From JAOUEA01 sp041287635 (GTDB lineage: Bacteria > Actinomycetota > UBA4738 > HRBIN12): DNA of 64,000 nt. Below, piece after piece: positions 1 through 7,964 of the stretch. Within the stretch, counting starts at the first letter, position 1. Every line of letters begins with the position of its first letter. Made by a program: the position numbers and the translations under genes. Under the pieces are notes generated by a model, which made no database searches, was not told where the DNA came from, and was given only the letters and a program-made list of their open reading frames with translations. Location of the stretch: assembly GCA_041287635.1 (NCBI GenBank), contig JBGGNG010000047.1, forward strand, positions 1 through 64,000, given 5' to 3'.

Positions 1-1
1 G

Positions 2-988
2 ATGTGGGACGTCGGTGTCGAGCGGACGATCGAGGTCAGCGGGCCCGACGCCGACACGCTGATCGACATGATCACCTGTCGCGACATCTCGAAGTGCGCC
101 GTGAAGCAGGGCAAGTATATGCTCGTGATCGGCCCCGATGGCTCGATCGTGAACGACCCGGTCCTCCTGCACGTCGCGGAGAACCGTTGGTGGATGCAGC
201 TCGCCGACTCCGATGCCGGCCTCTACGCGCTCGGCGTCGCCGCGTCGAGCGGCCTCGACGCGCGGGTCACCACCCCCGACGTGCACCCCATGCAGGTGCA
301 GGGCCCCATGGCTGCCAAGACTCTCGAGAAGCTCGTCGGCCCCGCGATCTACGACATCAAGTACTACTGGATCGAGGAGTTCGACATCGATGGCATCCCG
401 GTCGTGATCAGCCGCACCGGCTGGACGGCGATCCCCGGCTTCGAGGTGAACCTGCTCGACTACGACAAGGGCGACGAGCTCTGGGATCGCATCGCCGCGG
501 CGGGCGAGGAGTTCGACATCCGTCCGATCGCGCCGTGCGAGGGGAGACGCATCGAGGCCGGCATCTTCAACTACGGATCGGACATCCGCCTGGGCGACAC
601 CCCGTTGCACGTGATGGGTCTCGAACGCCTCGTGGAGGATCAGCCACAGGACTACATCGGGAAGGCGGCCCTCGAGGAGCTTCGCGCCACGGGCGTCGAT
701 CGGAAGCTGGTCGGCATCGAGCTCGACGGCGACGAGCTGCGTGCCGAGATGTCGGAGTATTGGCACGTCTCGCACGACGGGAAGAGGGTCGGCCACATGA
801 CGGACGCGATCTGGTCGCCGGGCCTGAAGAAGAACATCGGCTACGTCTGGGTTCCGATCGCACTGGCCGAGCAGGGGAACCGGCTCGACGTCGAGACCGA
901 AGGCGGCGAGCACCTCCTCGGGACGACCGCCGCGATCCCGTTCGTCGACCCGCGCAAGGAGAAGCCCGCCGGGTCGCTTGCCTCGTAA
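2..988 (+). CDS. DmdA/GcvT-family folate-dependent methyltransferase (5' partial)
   Basis: The aminomethyltransferase fold is recognised from the opening WDVG, the CRDISKC and GSIVNDPVLL segments, the LADSDAGLYALGVA stretch and the MQVQGP motif. These match the DMSP demethylase (DmdA) branch better than glycine-cleavage GcvT. Family members would use tetrahydrofolate to accept a methyl or aminomethyl group. The first codon in view is an internal methionine: about 40-50 residues that normally precede WDVG are missing, so the gene begins outside the window. The C-terminal barrel (roughly residues 230-320) is complete and ends at a TAA. No other sulfur-metabolism gene lies nearby, and gcvP and gcvH are 34-43 kb away, so the substrate cannot be decided from context. 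DmdA is the best guess; a generic GcvT-like or sarcosine-oxidase-type enzyme remains possible. Confidence 0.75.
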   Translation: MWDVGVERTIEVSGPDADTLIDMITCRDISKCAVKQGKYMLVIGPDGSIVNDPVLLHVAENRWWMQLADSDAGLYALGVAASSGLDARVTTPDVHPMQVQGPMAAKTLEKLVGPAIYDIKYYWIEEFDIDGIPVVISRTGWTAIPGFEVNLLDYDKGDELWDRIAAAGEEFDIRPIAPCEGRRIEAGIFNYGSDIRLGDTPLHVMGLERLVEDQPQDYIGKAALEELRATGVDRKLVGIELDGDELRAEMSEYWHVSHDGKRVGHMTDAIWSPGLKKNIGYVWVPIALAEQGNRLDVETEGGEHLLGTTAAIPFVDPRKEKPAGSLAS

Positions 989-1124
989 GCCGAAGCGCTG
1001 GGCACACGACGCTCACGGGGACACCATCGCCACATCTCAGCGTTCTCCCAGCTGAACCCCCTACCGTCGGGGTAGCGAACCACGACATGTGAACCGATAC
1101 CCTGTGAAGTGGGAGGACCCCTCG

Positions 1125-2249
1125 ATGAGACGAACGATGATCGTGCTGGTCGCGGTGCTCACCGTGACCGCGAGCGCATGTTCCGTGTCCCTCGGTGACG
1201 ATGCGTCCACTGGTGACAGCGCCACCGGACTGAACAGCGCGACCTCGACGGAGCCGATCGACGCCGGCAAGGAGCCCGTCGCGGCCGTCGTCGACCGCGT
1301 CTTGCCCGCCGTCGTGAACGTCACGACCGACGTCTACCAGGCCGACGGCAGCTCCGGCCAGGGCGTCGGCACCGGCTTCATCGTCCGTGACGACGGCGTG
1401 ATCGTCACGAACTGCCACGTCGTGGAGGGCGGGTCCCGCCTCACGGTCTTCCTCTCCGATGAGGACCGCACCGAGTACGAGGCGCGGCTGATCGGCGCCG
1501 ACTGCCTCAACGATCTCGCCGTGCTCGACATCGACGAGCAGGGCCTTCCCACGGTGCCGCTCGGTGACTCCGAGGGCCTGCGACTCGGCCAGCGAGTCGT
1601 CGCGCTCGGTTACGCGCTCGGCCTCGAGGGGGGGCCGACGGTCACGACCGGCATCGTCTCGTCGCTCGACCGCACGATCGAAGCGCAGGACCCGAACTGC
1701 CGTGCGTGCGAGACCAACGCCCAGGGTGCCCGTGTCCGCACCTACCCGAGCGTGATCCAGACCGACGCTGCGATCAACCCCGGAAACTCCGGCGGCCCGC
1801 TCGTCGACATGGCCGGCAACGTCGTCGGCATCAACTCGGCGGGCAACGACCAGGCCGAGAACATCGGGTTCGCGATCAAGATCGACTTCGTGCGCGACAC
1901 GATCACATCCTCGATCGAGGATCCGCTCGCGGCCACCGGCTACCTCGGGGTCTCCACGACCGAGCTCACCTCCGACCTCAGGTTCCAGCAGGGCATCGAC
2001 GTCGAATCGGGAGCGTTCGTGGTGGGCGCCCTCGCCGACGGCCCCGCCGACGATGTCGGCATCGGCGAGGGGGATGTGATCGTCTCGATCGACGGCCAGG
2101 CGATCGCCTCGCCCGAGGATCTCGGCGCCGTCCTCGACGGGCTCGCCCCGGGCGACCGCGTGTCGGTCGAGCTGGTCGAGACCGACGGTGGCACGCGCAC
2201 CGTCGAGGTCGAGCTCGCCGCCCGGCCCTTGCCCGTCGAGATCCCGTAG
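1125..2249 (+). CDS. htrA: HtrA/DegP-type serine protease, lipoprotein
   Basis: This is a 374-residue secreted S1C protease. An N-terminal signal ends in a lipobox with the lipidated cysteine at residue 19, so it is probably anchored outside the membrane. The trypsin-like domain carries the triad His98 (NCHVV), Asp130 (NDLAVL) and Ser222 (NPGNSGGPL). One PDZ domain follows at about residues 275-365. Such proteins degrade or chaperone misfolded envelope proteins. The start is the ATG at 1125 because GGGAGGA lies 7 nt upstream; an in-frame GTG at 1089 would add 12 residues before the signal peptide. Two cysteines close together (192 and 195) in a loop ahead of the serine motif could form an external disulfide. 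The short gap to ttuB shows no clear terminator. Confidence 0.92.
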   Translation: MRRTMIVLVAVLTVTASACSVSLGDDASTGDSATGLNSATSTEPIDAGKEPVAAVVDRVLPAVVNVTTDVYQADGSSGQGVGTGFIVRDDGVIVTNCHVVEGGSRLTVFLSDEDRTEYEARLIGADCLNDLAVLDIDEQGLPTVPLGDSEGLRLGQRVVALGYALGLEGGPTVTTGIVSSLDRTIEAQDPNCRACETNAQGARVRTYPSVIQTDAAINPGNSGGPLVDMAGNVVGINSAGNDQAENIGFAIKIDFVRDTITSSIEDPLAATGYLGVSTTELTSDLRFQQGIDVESGAFVVGALADGPADDVGIGEGDVIVSIDGQAIASPEDLGAVLDGLAPGDRVSVELVETDGGTRTVEVELAARPLPVEIP

Positions 2250-2274
2250 CCGACCCTTCACGGGACCCGTGCGT

Positions 2275-2280
2275 TAGCCT
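2275..2280 (+). promoter_or_regulatory. -10 box of ttuB, leaderless type
   Basis: TAGCCT fits TANNNT and ends 7 nt before the GTG start of ttuB. Transcription starting 7 nt downstream would begin at the start codon. No convincing -35 element is visible. Confidence 0.45.
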
Positions 2281-2287
2281 GGGTCCC

Positions 2288-2488
2288 GTGAAGGTCACGC
2301 TGCGCAACCCCGACCGGGCGATCGACGTCCCCGGGGGACGCCCCATCCGCGAGGTGCTCGACGAGCTCGGCATCGACGGCGACACCGTGCTCGTGATCCG
2401 CGACGGCGAGCTCGTCACGCGCCACGACCATGTGGGCGACGACGACGATCTCGAGATCCGTCCGGTGATCTCCGGGGGTCGCCGATGA
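2288..2488 (+). CDS. ttuB: TtuB-like ubiquitin-fold sulfur carrier
   Basis: This 66-residue protein has the MoaD/ThiS/ubiquitin fold pattern (short beta strand, PGGRPIREVLDELGI, then VLVIRDGELV). It closely resembles Thermus TtuB, the sulfur donor for 2-thiouridine at tRNA position 54. The pairing is firm because ttuA follows with an ATGA overlap. The C-terminus is ISGGRR: the functional Gly-Gly is followed by two arginines. Thermus TtuB ends at Gly-Gly, which is activated as a thiocarboxylate and can also be conjugated to lysines. The tail would have to be trimmed, or the carrier works differently here; no trimming protease or E1-like enzyme is in the window. The start is a GTG 7 nt behind a -10-like box. 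It is too short for many gene-finding cut-offs. Confidence 0.85.
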   Translation: MKVTLRNPDRAIDVPGGRPIREVLDELGIDGDTVLVIRDGELVTRHDHVGDDDDLEIRPVISGGRR

Positions 2489-3477
2489 GGTGCACGCGTT
2501 GCCGGGGGCCGGCGGTCGTCGAGGTGCGCCGGCACAACGCCGCCTTCTGCAAGCGGTGCTTCCCGGAGGTCTTCACCGAGCAGGTACGCAAGGCGATCCG
2601 GCGCTTCGAGATGTTCGGCAGGGACGACCGCGTGCTGGTGGCGGTCTCCGGCGGGAAGGACTCGCTCGCCCTGTGGGACGTCCTGCTCGAACTCGGCTAC
2701 GACGTGACCGGGCTCTACCTCGGGCTCGGCATCGGGGAGTACTCGGACCGCTCGCACGACATCTCCGAGGCCTTCGCCCGGGCGCGCGGTGCCGAGCTGC
2801 GGGTGGTCGACCTGGCCGACGACTACGGATACGACATCCCCACGGCCGGGCGCAAGGGTTCGCGCTCTGCATGTGCGGTCTGCGGGCTGTCGAAGCGACA
2901 CGTGTTCAACGCGGCGGCGCTGGACGGGGACTTCGACGTGATCGCGACCGGCCACAACCTCGACGACGAGCCCGCGACGCTGCTCGGCAACACCCTGCGG
3001 TGGAACACCGAGTACATCGCGCGCCAGTCGCCGCTGCTCCCGGGCAAGGACGGCTTCGTGAAGAAGGTGAAGCCCCTGCATCGCCTGAGCGAGCTCGAGA
3101 CGGCCGCCTACGCGTTCCTTCGAGGCATCGAGTACGTGGTCGAGGAGTGTCCCCTGGTGGCCGGGAACACCCAGCTCCGGTACAAGGAGGCGATGAACGC
3201 GATCGAGGCCGCCTCGCCGGGCACGAAGGCGCAGTTCTTCCTCGGCTACCTCGACCGTGGCATGCCCTTGTTCGCGCAGGACGACGACGTCGTGCTCAAG
3301 CCGTGCGGGTCGTGCGGGCACCCGACCACCGGCAGGTTCTGTGCGTTCTGCCGCGCCAGGGCCCAGGTCCTCGGCCGGCGGCTGGACGACACGGCCCCGG
3401 AGGACGACGACCGCGAGGTGGCCCGGGCGTCGTCCGACGAGGTCATGCCCGCCGAGATCTACGGGCGCACGGCATGA
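2485..3477 (+). CDS. ttuA: tRNA-5-methyluridine(54) 2-sulfurtransferase TtuA
   Basis: This 330-residue enzyme is an ATP-dependent tRNA thiolase of the TtcA/TtuA group. It has an N-terminal zinc site (Cys3, Cys6, Cys22, Cys25), a PP-loop SGGKDS at 55-60 for ATP, and a C-terminal zinc ribbon (CGSCGHP and CAFC). Cys130, Cys133 and Cys222 fall at the same numbers as the iron-sulfur-binding cysteines I recall for Thermus TtuA. The family adenylates U54/T54 and replaces O2 with sulfur delivered by TtuB, stabilising the tRNA elbow. Its ATG overlaps the ttuB stop by 4 bp (ATGA), and its own stop overlaps trmI the same way, so the three form one operon of T-loop modification. The tail after the zinc ribbon (about 45 acidic residues) is lineage-specific. 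Confidence 0.9.
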   Translation: MRCTRCRGPAVVEVRRHNAAFCKRCFPEVFTEQVRKAIRRFEMFGRDDRVLVAVSGGKDSLALWDVLLELGYDVTGLYLGLGIGEYSDRSHDISEAFARARGAELRVVDLADDYGYDIPTAGRKGSRSACAVCGLSKRHVFNAAALDGDFDVIATGHNLDDEPATLLGNTLRWNTEYIARQSPLLPGKDGFVKKVKPLHRLSELETAAYAFLRGIEYVVEECPLVAGNTQLRYKEAMNAIEAASPGTKAQFFLGYLDRGMPLFAQDDDVVLKPCGSCGHPTTGRFCAFCRARAQVLGRRLDDTAPEDDDREVARASSDEVMPAEIYGRTA

Positions 3478-4253
3478 TCGGGCCGTTCGAGGCCGGAGAG
3501 CGGGTCCTCATGATCGACCAGCGCGACCGCACCTACCTCGTCCACCTTTCGACCGGCGCCACGTTCCACACGCACAGTGGCACCCTCGACCACGACGCGG
3601 TGATCGGCGCCGTGGAAGGCACACGACTCGAGACCTCGCGGGGCATGGTCCTCGTGGTGTACAGGCCGAGGTTCGCCGACTTCGTGCTGAAGATGCCGCG
3701 AGGCGCTCAGGTGGTCTACCCGAAGGACGTGGGTCCGATCGTGACGTACGCCGACATCTTCCCCGGGGCACGCGTGCTCGAGGCCGGCAGCGGCTCGGGC
3801 GCGCTCACGATCGCCTTGTGCCGAGCCGTGGGTGATGCGGGCCGGGTCGTCTCGTACGAACTCAGAGACGAGCATCGAGAGAAGGCGGTCGCGAACATCG
3901 AGGCGTTCTTCGGCAAGATGCCGGACGTCGTCGAGCTCCGACGGGGGGACCTGTCCGAGGTCGCAGGCACCGGGGAGCGATACGAACGCGCGGTGCTCGA
4001 CATGCCGGAGCCCTGGGGACCGCTGCCCGCGCTCCGCGAGGTGCTCGTGCCGGGCGGCATCGTCTGTGCGTACCTTCCGACGACCGTGCAGGTGCAGCAG
4101 TTCGTGCTCTCCTTGCCGGGCAACGGCTTCCAGCACATCGAGACGTTCGAGACACTGAAGCGCGGATGGCACGTCACCGAGCGCAGCGTGCGTCCCGACC
4201 ACCGCATGGTGGGGCACACGGGGTTCCTGTCCATCGCCCGCCGCGAGGCGTGA
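3474..4253 (+). CDS. trmI: tRNA (adenine-N1)-methyltransferase TrmI (m1A58)
   Basis: This 259-residue class I methyltransferase makes m1A58 in the T-loop. The N-terminal small beta domain (about 1-70) precedes a Rossmann fold with the SAM loop VLEAGSGSGALT at about residue 100 and the catalytic-site motif VLDMPEPW at about 178. Length and order match bacterial and mycobacterial TrmI, a tetramer. It starts at an ATG overlapping the ttuA stop (ATGA). Both neighbours act on adjacent T-loop positions (54 and 58), which supports the calls. In mycobacteria trmI also lies just upstream of the proteasomal ATPase gene, as here. Confidence 0.93.
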   Translation: MIGPFEAGERVLMIDQRDRTYLVHLSTGATFHTHSGTLDHDAVIGAVEGTRLETSRGMVLVVYRPRFADFVLKMPRGAQVVYPKDVGPIVTYADIFPGARVLEAGSGSGALTIALCRAVGDAGRVVSYELRDEHREKAVANIEAFFGKMPDVVELRRGDLSEVAGTGERYERAVLDMPEPWGPLPALREVLVPGGIVCAYLPTTVQVQQFVLSLPGNGFQHIETFETLKRGWHVTERSVRPDHRMVGHTGFLSIARREA

Positions 4254-4378
4254 TCCCCTGACGTCGGCACCCGCCGATAGCATCCGCGGCGCGACCTCGG
4301 GTCAGAACTACCTTGGAATGGGCATTACACGTTCGGCGAGAACTTCCGTATGAGTAGAGAGGAAGCTCACGCGACGCT

Positions 4379-4409
4379 CCACGGGAACGTGGGGGGCCGG
4401 GGGTACCAT
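4379..4409 (+). promoter_or_regulatory. Putative arc promoter with 5-bp palindrome
   Basis: In the 185-bp gap before arc, TACCAT at 4404-4409 fits TANNNT. It is preceded by the inverted repeat CCACG-GGAA-CGTGG (4379-4392), which sits where a -35 or operator would be. The predicted transcript would have a leader of about 20 nt containing the GGAGGT ribosome site at 4426-4431. No better -35 hexamer is seen. Confidence 0.35.
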
Positions 4410-4438
4410 CCGTCTCTACCCCGCTGGAGGTGACACCC

Positions 4439-6178
4439 ATGGCGGATCGAGAGCAGGTCGAGCGGTACGACGCGCAGGTGCAGGAGCTCCATGGCCAGGT
4501 GAAGTTCCTGGAGGAGGAGGTCGGCCTGCTCCGCCGTCGGCTGACGAACGCCCCCCGCCAGGTCACCGTGCTCGAGGAGAAGCTCGTCGAGGCGCGCCAG
4601 CAGCTCGAACGCGCCGTGGGACAGAACCAGAAGCTCGCCGACGCACTGCGCGCCGAGCGCGACAAGATCGAAGCCCTCGCCGAGGAGGTCGAGAAGCTCT
4701 CGCAGCCGCCCGCTTCGTTCGGCGTCTACCTCGCGAGCAACGACGACGGTTCGATCGACGTGGTCACGGCCGGTCGCAAGATGCGCGTGATGCCCGCGCC
4801 CGACATCGACGAGCGCGCGTTCCGCCCCGGCGCCCAGGTGGTGCTGAACGAATCCCTCAACGTCGTCGAGGTGCTCGACCCCGATCGTGCCGGCGAGGTC
4901 GTGAAGGTCAAGGACCGCCTGGGCGACGACCGTGTGATCGTGATCGGCCGGGGCGACGAGGAGTACGTGGCGCACCTCGCGGGCGAGCTCCTCACCACCC
5001 ACGTGCGTGCGGGCGACAACGTGCTGTTCGACGGCCGTGCCGGTGTGGCGACCGAGCTGCTCCCGAAGGAAGAGGTCGAGGAGCTCGTGCTCGAGGAGAT
5101 CCCCGACGTCAGCTACGAGGACATCGGCGGACTCGAGGGCCAGATCGATTCGATCCGCGACGCGGTCGAGCTGCCCTTCCTCTACGCGGAGCTGTTCGCC
5201 GAGCACGAGCTCGAGGCGCCCAAGGGCGTGCTGCTGTACGGCCCCCCCGGCTGCGGCAAGACGCTGATCGCCAAGGCCGTCGCGAAGTCGCTCGCCGAGA
5301 AGGTCGCCGAGCGCACCGGGCGCTCCGACGCCCGCAGCTACTTCCTGAACGTGAAGGGCCCCGAGCTGCTGAACAAGTACGTGGGTGAGACCGAGCGGCA
5401 GATCCGCGAGATCTTCATCCGCGCCAAGGAGCGCAGCGAAGAGGGCCTGCCGGTCATCGTCTTCTTCGACGAGATGGATTCGATCTTCCGCACCCGTGGC
5501 ACCGGCATCTCGAGCGACGTGGAATCGACGATCGTGCCGCAGCTGCTCAGCGAGCTCGACGGTGTCGAGACGCTGAAGAACGTCATCGTGATCGGCGCCT
5601 CGAACCGCGAGGACCTGATCGACCCGGCGATCCTGCGGCCGGGCCGGCTCGACGTGAAGATCAAGATCGAGCGTCCGAACCAGCAGCAGGCGTCCGACAT
5701 CATGTCGAAGTACCTGCACCCGGTCGTGCCGATCCACCCCGACGAGGTCGCTCGCTACGGAGGCGATCCGCAGCAGGCCTGCTTCCGCATGATCGAGAAG
5801 ACGGTCGAGCAGATGTACGAGCAGAACGACCGGAACCGCTTCCTCGAGGTCACCTACGCGAGCGGCGACAAGGAGATCCTCTACTTTAAGGACTTCAACT
5901 CGGGCGCGATGATCGAGAACATCGTGCGGCGGGCGAAGAAGGACGCGATCAAGCGCTTCCTGTCGATGGGGGACAAAGGCATCAAGACCGAGGACCTCCT
6001 CACCGCGATCCGCGACGAGTTCAAGGAGAACGAGGACCTCCCGAACACGACGAACCCCGACGACTGGGCGCGCATCTCGGGTAAGAAGGGCGAGCGCATC
6101 GTCTACGTGCGCACGCTGCTCGGGCACGACGGCGACGGCCGCCAGGTGGAGCGCGTGAACGCCGGGCAGTACCTGTAA
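4439..6178 (+). CDS. arc: Proteasome-associated AAA+ ATPase ARC/Mpa
   Basis: This 579-residue hexameric unfoldase recognises pupylated proteins and feeds them into the 20S core. In order: a coiled coil (about 1-75) that binds Pup, two OB-fold regions (about 85-230), then an AAA+ module with Walker A GPPGCGKT at 268-275, Walker B VIVFFDEMD near 340 and the arginine-finger segment DPAILRPGRLD. The C-terminus GQYL has the penultimate tyrosine that docks on the proteasome alpha ring. The ATG at 4439 is chosen because GGAGGT lies 7 nt upstream; a GTG at 4430 overlaps that site. dop begins 9 bp after its stop. Confidence 0.97.
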   Translation: MADREQVERYDAQVQELHGQVKFLEEEVGLLRRRLTNAPRQVTVLEEKLVEARQQLERAVGQNQKLADALRAERDKIEALAEEVEKLSQPPASFGVYLASNDDGSIDVVTAGRKMRVMPAPDIDERAFRPGAQVVLNESLNVVEVLDPDRAGEVVKVKDRLGDDRVIVIGRGDEEYVAHLAGELLTTHVRAGDNVLFDGRAGVATELLPKEEVEELVLEEIPDVSYEDIGGLEGQIDSIRDAVELPFLYAELFAEHELEAPKGVLLYGPPGCGKTLIAKAVAKSLAEKVAERTGRSDARSYFLNVKGPELLNKYVGETERQIREIFIRAKERSEEGLPVIVFFDEMDSIFRTRGTGISSDVESTIVPQLLSELDGVETLKNVIVIGASNREDLIDPAILRPGRLDVKIKIERPNQQQASDIMSKYLHPVVPIHPDEVARYGGDPQQACFRMIEKTVEQMYEQNDRNRFLEVTYASGDKEILYFKDFNSGAMIENIVRRAKKDAIKRFLSMGDKGIKTEDLLTAIRDEFKENEDLPNTTNPDDWARISGKKGERIVYVRTLLGHDGDGRQVERVNAGQYL

Positions 6179-6187
6179 GGTGGCCGC

Positions 6188-7672
6188 GTGGCCATCCCCA
6201 AGGTCTTCGGGACCGAGACGGAGTACGGCATCGCCGCGGCCGGGGCGCCCGATTTCAACCCCGTGCTGTCCTCCTCGCTGCTGATCTCCACGTACGCCGG
6301 ATCGCTGCGCCGCATCCGGTGGGACTACGAGCAGGAGTCGCCGCTGCGCGACGCTCGCGGGTTCGAACCCGTGCCTGCCCGTGAGGGCAGCGACGAAGAC
6401 CTCGGGCTCGCGAACGTGATCCTGCCGAACGGGGCCCGGTACTACGTCGACCACGCACACCCCGAGTACTCGACGCCGGAGTGCATCACACCGAGGGAAC
6501 TCGTCGTGCACGACAAAGCAGGGGAGCGCATCCTCGAACGCTCGCTGCATGAGGTCGCGCGCTCGATGCCCAGCGCGCCGCCGCTCTCGATCTACAAGAA
6601 CAACTCCGACGGCAAGGGCAACAGTTACGGCACCCACGAGAACTACCTGGTCGATCGCGCAACGCCGTTCGGCGACATCGTTCGGGACCTCACGCCGTTC
6701 TTCGTCACCCGCATCGTCTTCACAGGCGCCGGGAAGGTCGGGGCCGAGGCGCCCTGGGACGAGCGCAGCCGCGCGATCTACCAGCTCACCCAACGAGCCG
6801 ACTTCTTCGAGACCGAGGTGGGGCTCGAGACCACCCTGAAGCGCCCGATCATCAACACCCGGGACGAGCCGCATGCGGACCCCGAGCGGTACCGACGGCT
6901 GCACGTGATCATCGGCGATGCGAACCTCTGCGAGGTCGCCACGTTCCTGAAGATCGGGACCACCGCGATCGTCCTGAAGATGATCGAGGACCGCTTCCTT
7001 CCTGACCTCTCGATCGCGAACCCCGTGCAGTCCTTGCACGAGATCTCACGTGACCTCACATGCACCCACGAGATCGGACTCGTCGACGGCCGGCGCGTGA
7101 ACGCCGTGCAGCTGCAGTGGGAGTACCTCGAGCACGCTCGGAAGTACGTGGAACGCGAGGACGACACCCCCGAGAACCGGGAGGTGCTGGATCGCTGGGA
7201 GGCGGTGCTGTCGGCTCTCGAGACCGATCCGCACACGCTCCATCGCGAGCTCGATTGGGTCGCCAAGCATCGGGTCCTGCAGGCGTACCGCGATCGCGAC
7301 GCCCTCGAGTGGAACGACTCCAAGCTCCGCGCGATCGACCTCCAGTATCACGACGTGCGACGCGACAAGGGCCTCTACTACCGCCTCGAGGCGAGCGACA
7401 AGGTGGAGCGACTCACCACCAACGAGGAGGTCGAGGCCGCCGTGATGGAGCCCCCGATCGACACGAGGGCGTACTTCCGGGGTCGATGCATCGAGAAGTA
7501 TCCCGATGCGATCGCGGCTGCCTCCTGGGACTCCCTGATCGTCGACACCGGTGCGGATGCGTTGCAGCGCATCCCGATGCGTGAACCGCTCCGTGGCACG
7601 AAGGCGCATGTCGAGGATCTGCTCGCCGCCTGCGACGACGCGGCCTCGCTCGTGGCCAAGCTGCAGGGCTGA
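6188..7672 (+). CDS. dop: Pup deamidase/depupylase Dop
   Basis: This 494-residue glutamine-synthetase-like enzyme hydrolyses the isopeptide bond between Pup and substrate lysines and, where Pup ends in Gln, deamidates it. The opening FGTETEYGIA holds the metal/ATP glutamates, and NGARYYVDHAHPEYSTPEC contains the catalytic aspartate. KNNSDGKGNSYGTHENY and INTRDEPHAD are shared with PafA. The insert IRWDYEQESPLRDARGF (about 42-58) corresponds to the Dop-loop absent from PafA and separates the two paralogues. The start is a GTG 9 bp after arc. Because Pup in this genome already ends in Glu, depupylation is probably the main role. Confidence 0.96.
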   Translation: MAIPKVFGTETEYGIAAAGAPDFNPVLSSSLLISTYAGSLRRIRWDYEQESPLRDARGFEPVPAREGSDEDLGLANVILPNGARYYVDHAHPEYSTPECITPRELVVHDKAGERILERSLHEVARSMPSAPPLSIYKNNSDGKGNSYGTHENYLVDRATPFGDIVRDLTPFFVTRIVFTGAGKVGAEAPWDERSRAIYQLTQRADFFETEVGLETTLKRPIINTRDEPHADPERYRRLHVIIGDANLCEVATFLKIGTTAIVLKMIEDRFLPDLSIANPVQSLHEISRDLTCTHEIGLVDGRRVNAVQLQWEYLEHARKYVEREDDTPENREVLDRWEAVLSALETDPHTLHRELDWVAKHRVLQAYRDRDALEWNDSKLRAIDLQYHDVRRDKGLYYRLEASDKVERLTTNEEVEAAVMEPPIDTRAYFRGRCIEKYPDAIAAASWDSLIVDTGADALQRIPMREPLRGTKAHVEDLLAACDDAASLVAKLQG

Positions 7673-7674
7673 CC

Positions 7675-7709
7675 CCGGCCGACGACGACCTGCTTCAGGC
7701 CTCGGCCGG
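7675..7709 (+). terminator. Imperfect hairpin downstream of dop
   Basis: CCGGCCGA (7675-7682) and TCGGCCGG (7702-7709) form an 8-bp stem with a 19-nt loop just after the dop stop. A second small stem (GGGT/ACCC) follows near 7711-7724. There is no T-tract. It may attenuate read-through into pup, or be a GC-rich coincidence. Confidence 0.3.
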
Positions 7710-7727
7710 CGGGTCCGAAACCCCCGG

Positions 7728-7733
7728 TAGGAT
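7728..7733 (+). promoter_or_regulatory. -10-like box upstream of pup
   Basis: TAGGAT fits TANNNT and lies 24 nt before the pup GTG, leaving room for the AAAGGAG ribosome site at 7744-7750 in a short leader. No -35 is recognisable. A promoter here would give pup-prcB-prcA its own expression. Confidence 0.35.
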
Positions 7734-7757
7734 AGGTCGCACGAAAGGAGCCGTGCC

Positions 7758-7964
7758 GTGCCCCAAGAGCAGGAGCAGAAGAAGGTCCAGCGCAAGGGCG
7801 GCGGTGGCGACGAGAGCGACGCCGACGCCGGCCAGGTGCAGTCGTCGTCTAAGGCTGCCGAGCTCAAAGAGGAGATGGACGACATCCTCGATGAGATCGA
7901 CTCGGTGCTCGAGGAGAACGCCGAGGAGTTCGTGAAGAGCTACGTGCAGAAGGGCGGGGAGTGA
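7758..7964 (+). CDS. pup: Prokaryotic ubiquitin-like protein Pup
   Basis: This 68-residue, acidic, largely unstructured modifier is ligated through its C-terminal glutamate to substrate lysines. The central helix (about 32-62, LKEEMDDILDEIDSVLEENAEEF) contains the ARC-binding heptads. The tail is VKSYVQKGGE. It ends in Glu, not Gln, so it is ligation-ready without deamidation. The N-terminal third is Gln/Lys/Gly-rich and serves as the flexible lead that starts unfolding. The start is a GTG with AAAGGAG 7 nt upstream. Its TGA overlaps the GTG of prcB. Confidence 0.97.
   Translation: MPQEQEQKKVQRKGGGGDESDADAGQVQSSSKAAELKEEMDDILDEIDSVLEENAEEFVKSYVQKGGE

Noticed and set aside
989..1124. ECF sigma-type promoter before htrA (GGGACA ... 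CGTT near 1018)
   Set aside because: The hexamers deviate from GGAAC/CGTT and lie over 80 nt from the start; not distinguishable from chance.
1978..3321. Long minus-strand frame opposite htrA, ttuB and ttuA
   Set aside because: Same shadow effect. Arginine-rich, low-complexity translation without any domain, opposite well-defined genes.
6355..6372. GGGTTCGAACCC palindrome resembling a LexA box
   Set aside because: It lies inside the dop coding region and lacks the GAAC-N4-GTTC spacing.
4367..7039. Very long open frame on the minus strand opposite arc and dop
   Set aside because: GC-rich genes leave open antisense frames. It has no motif or ribosome site, and the plus-strand genes are unmistakable.
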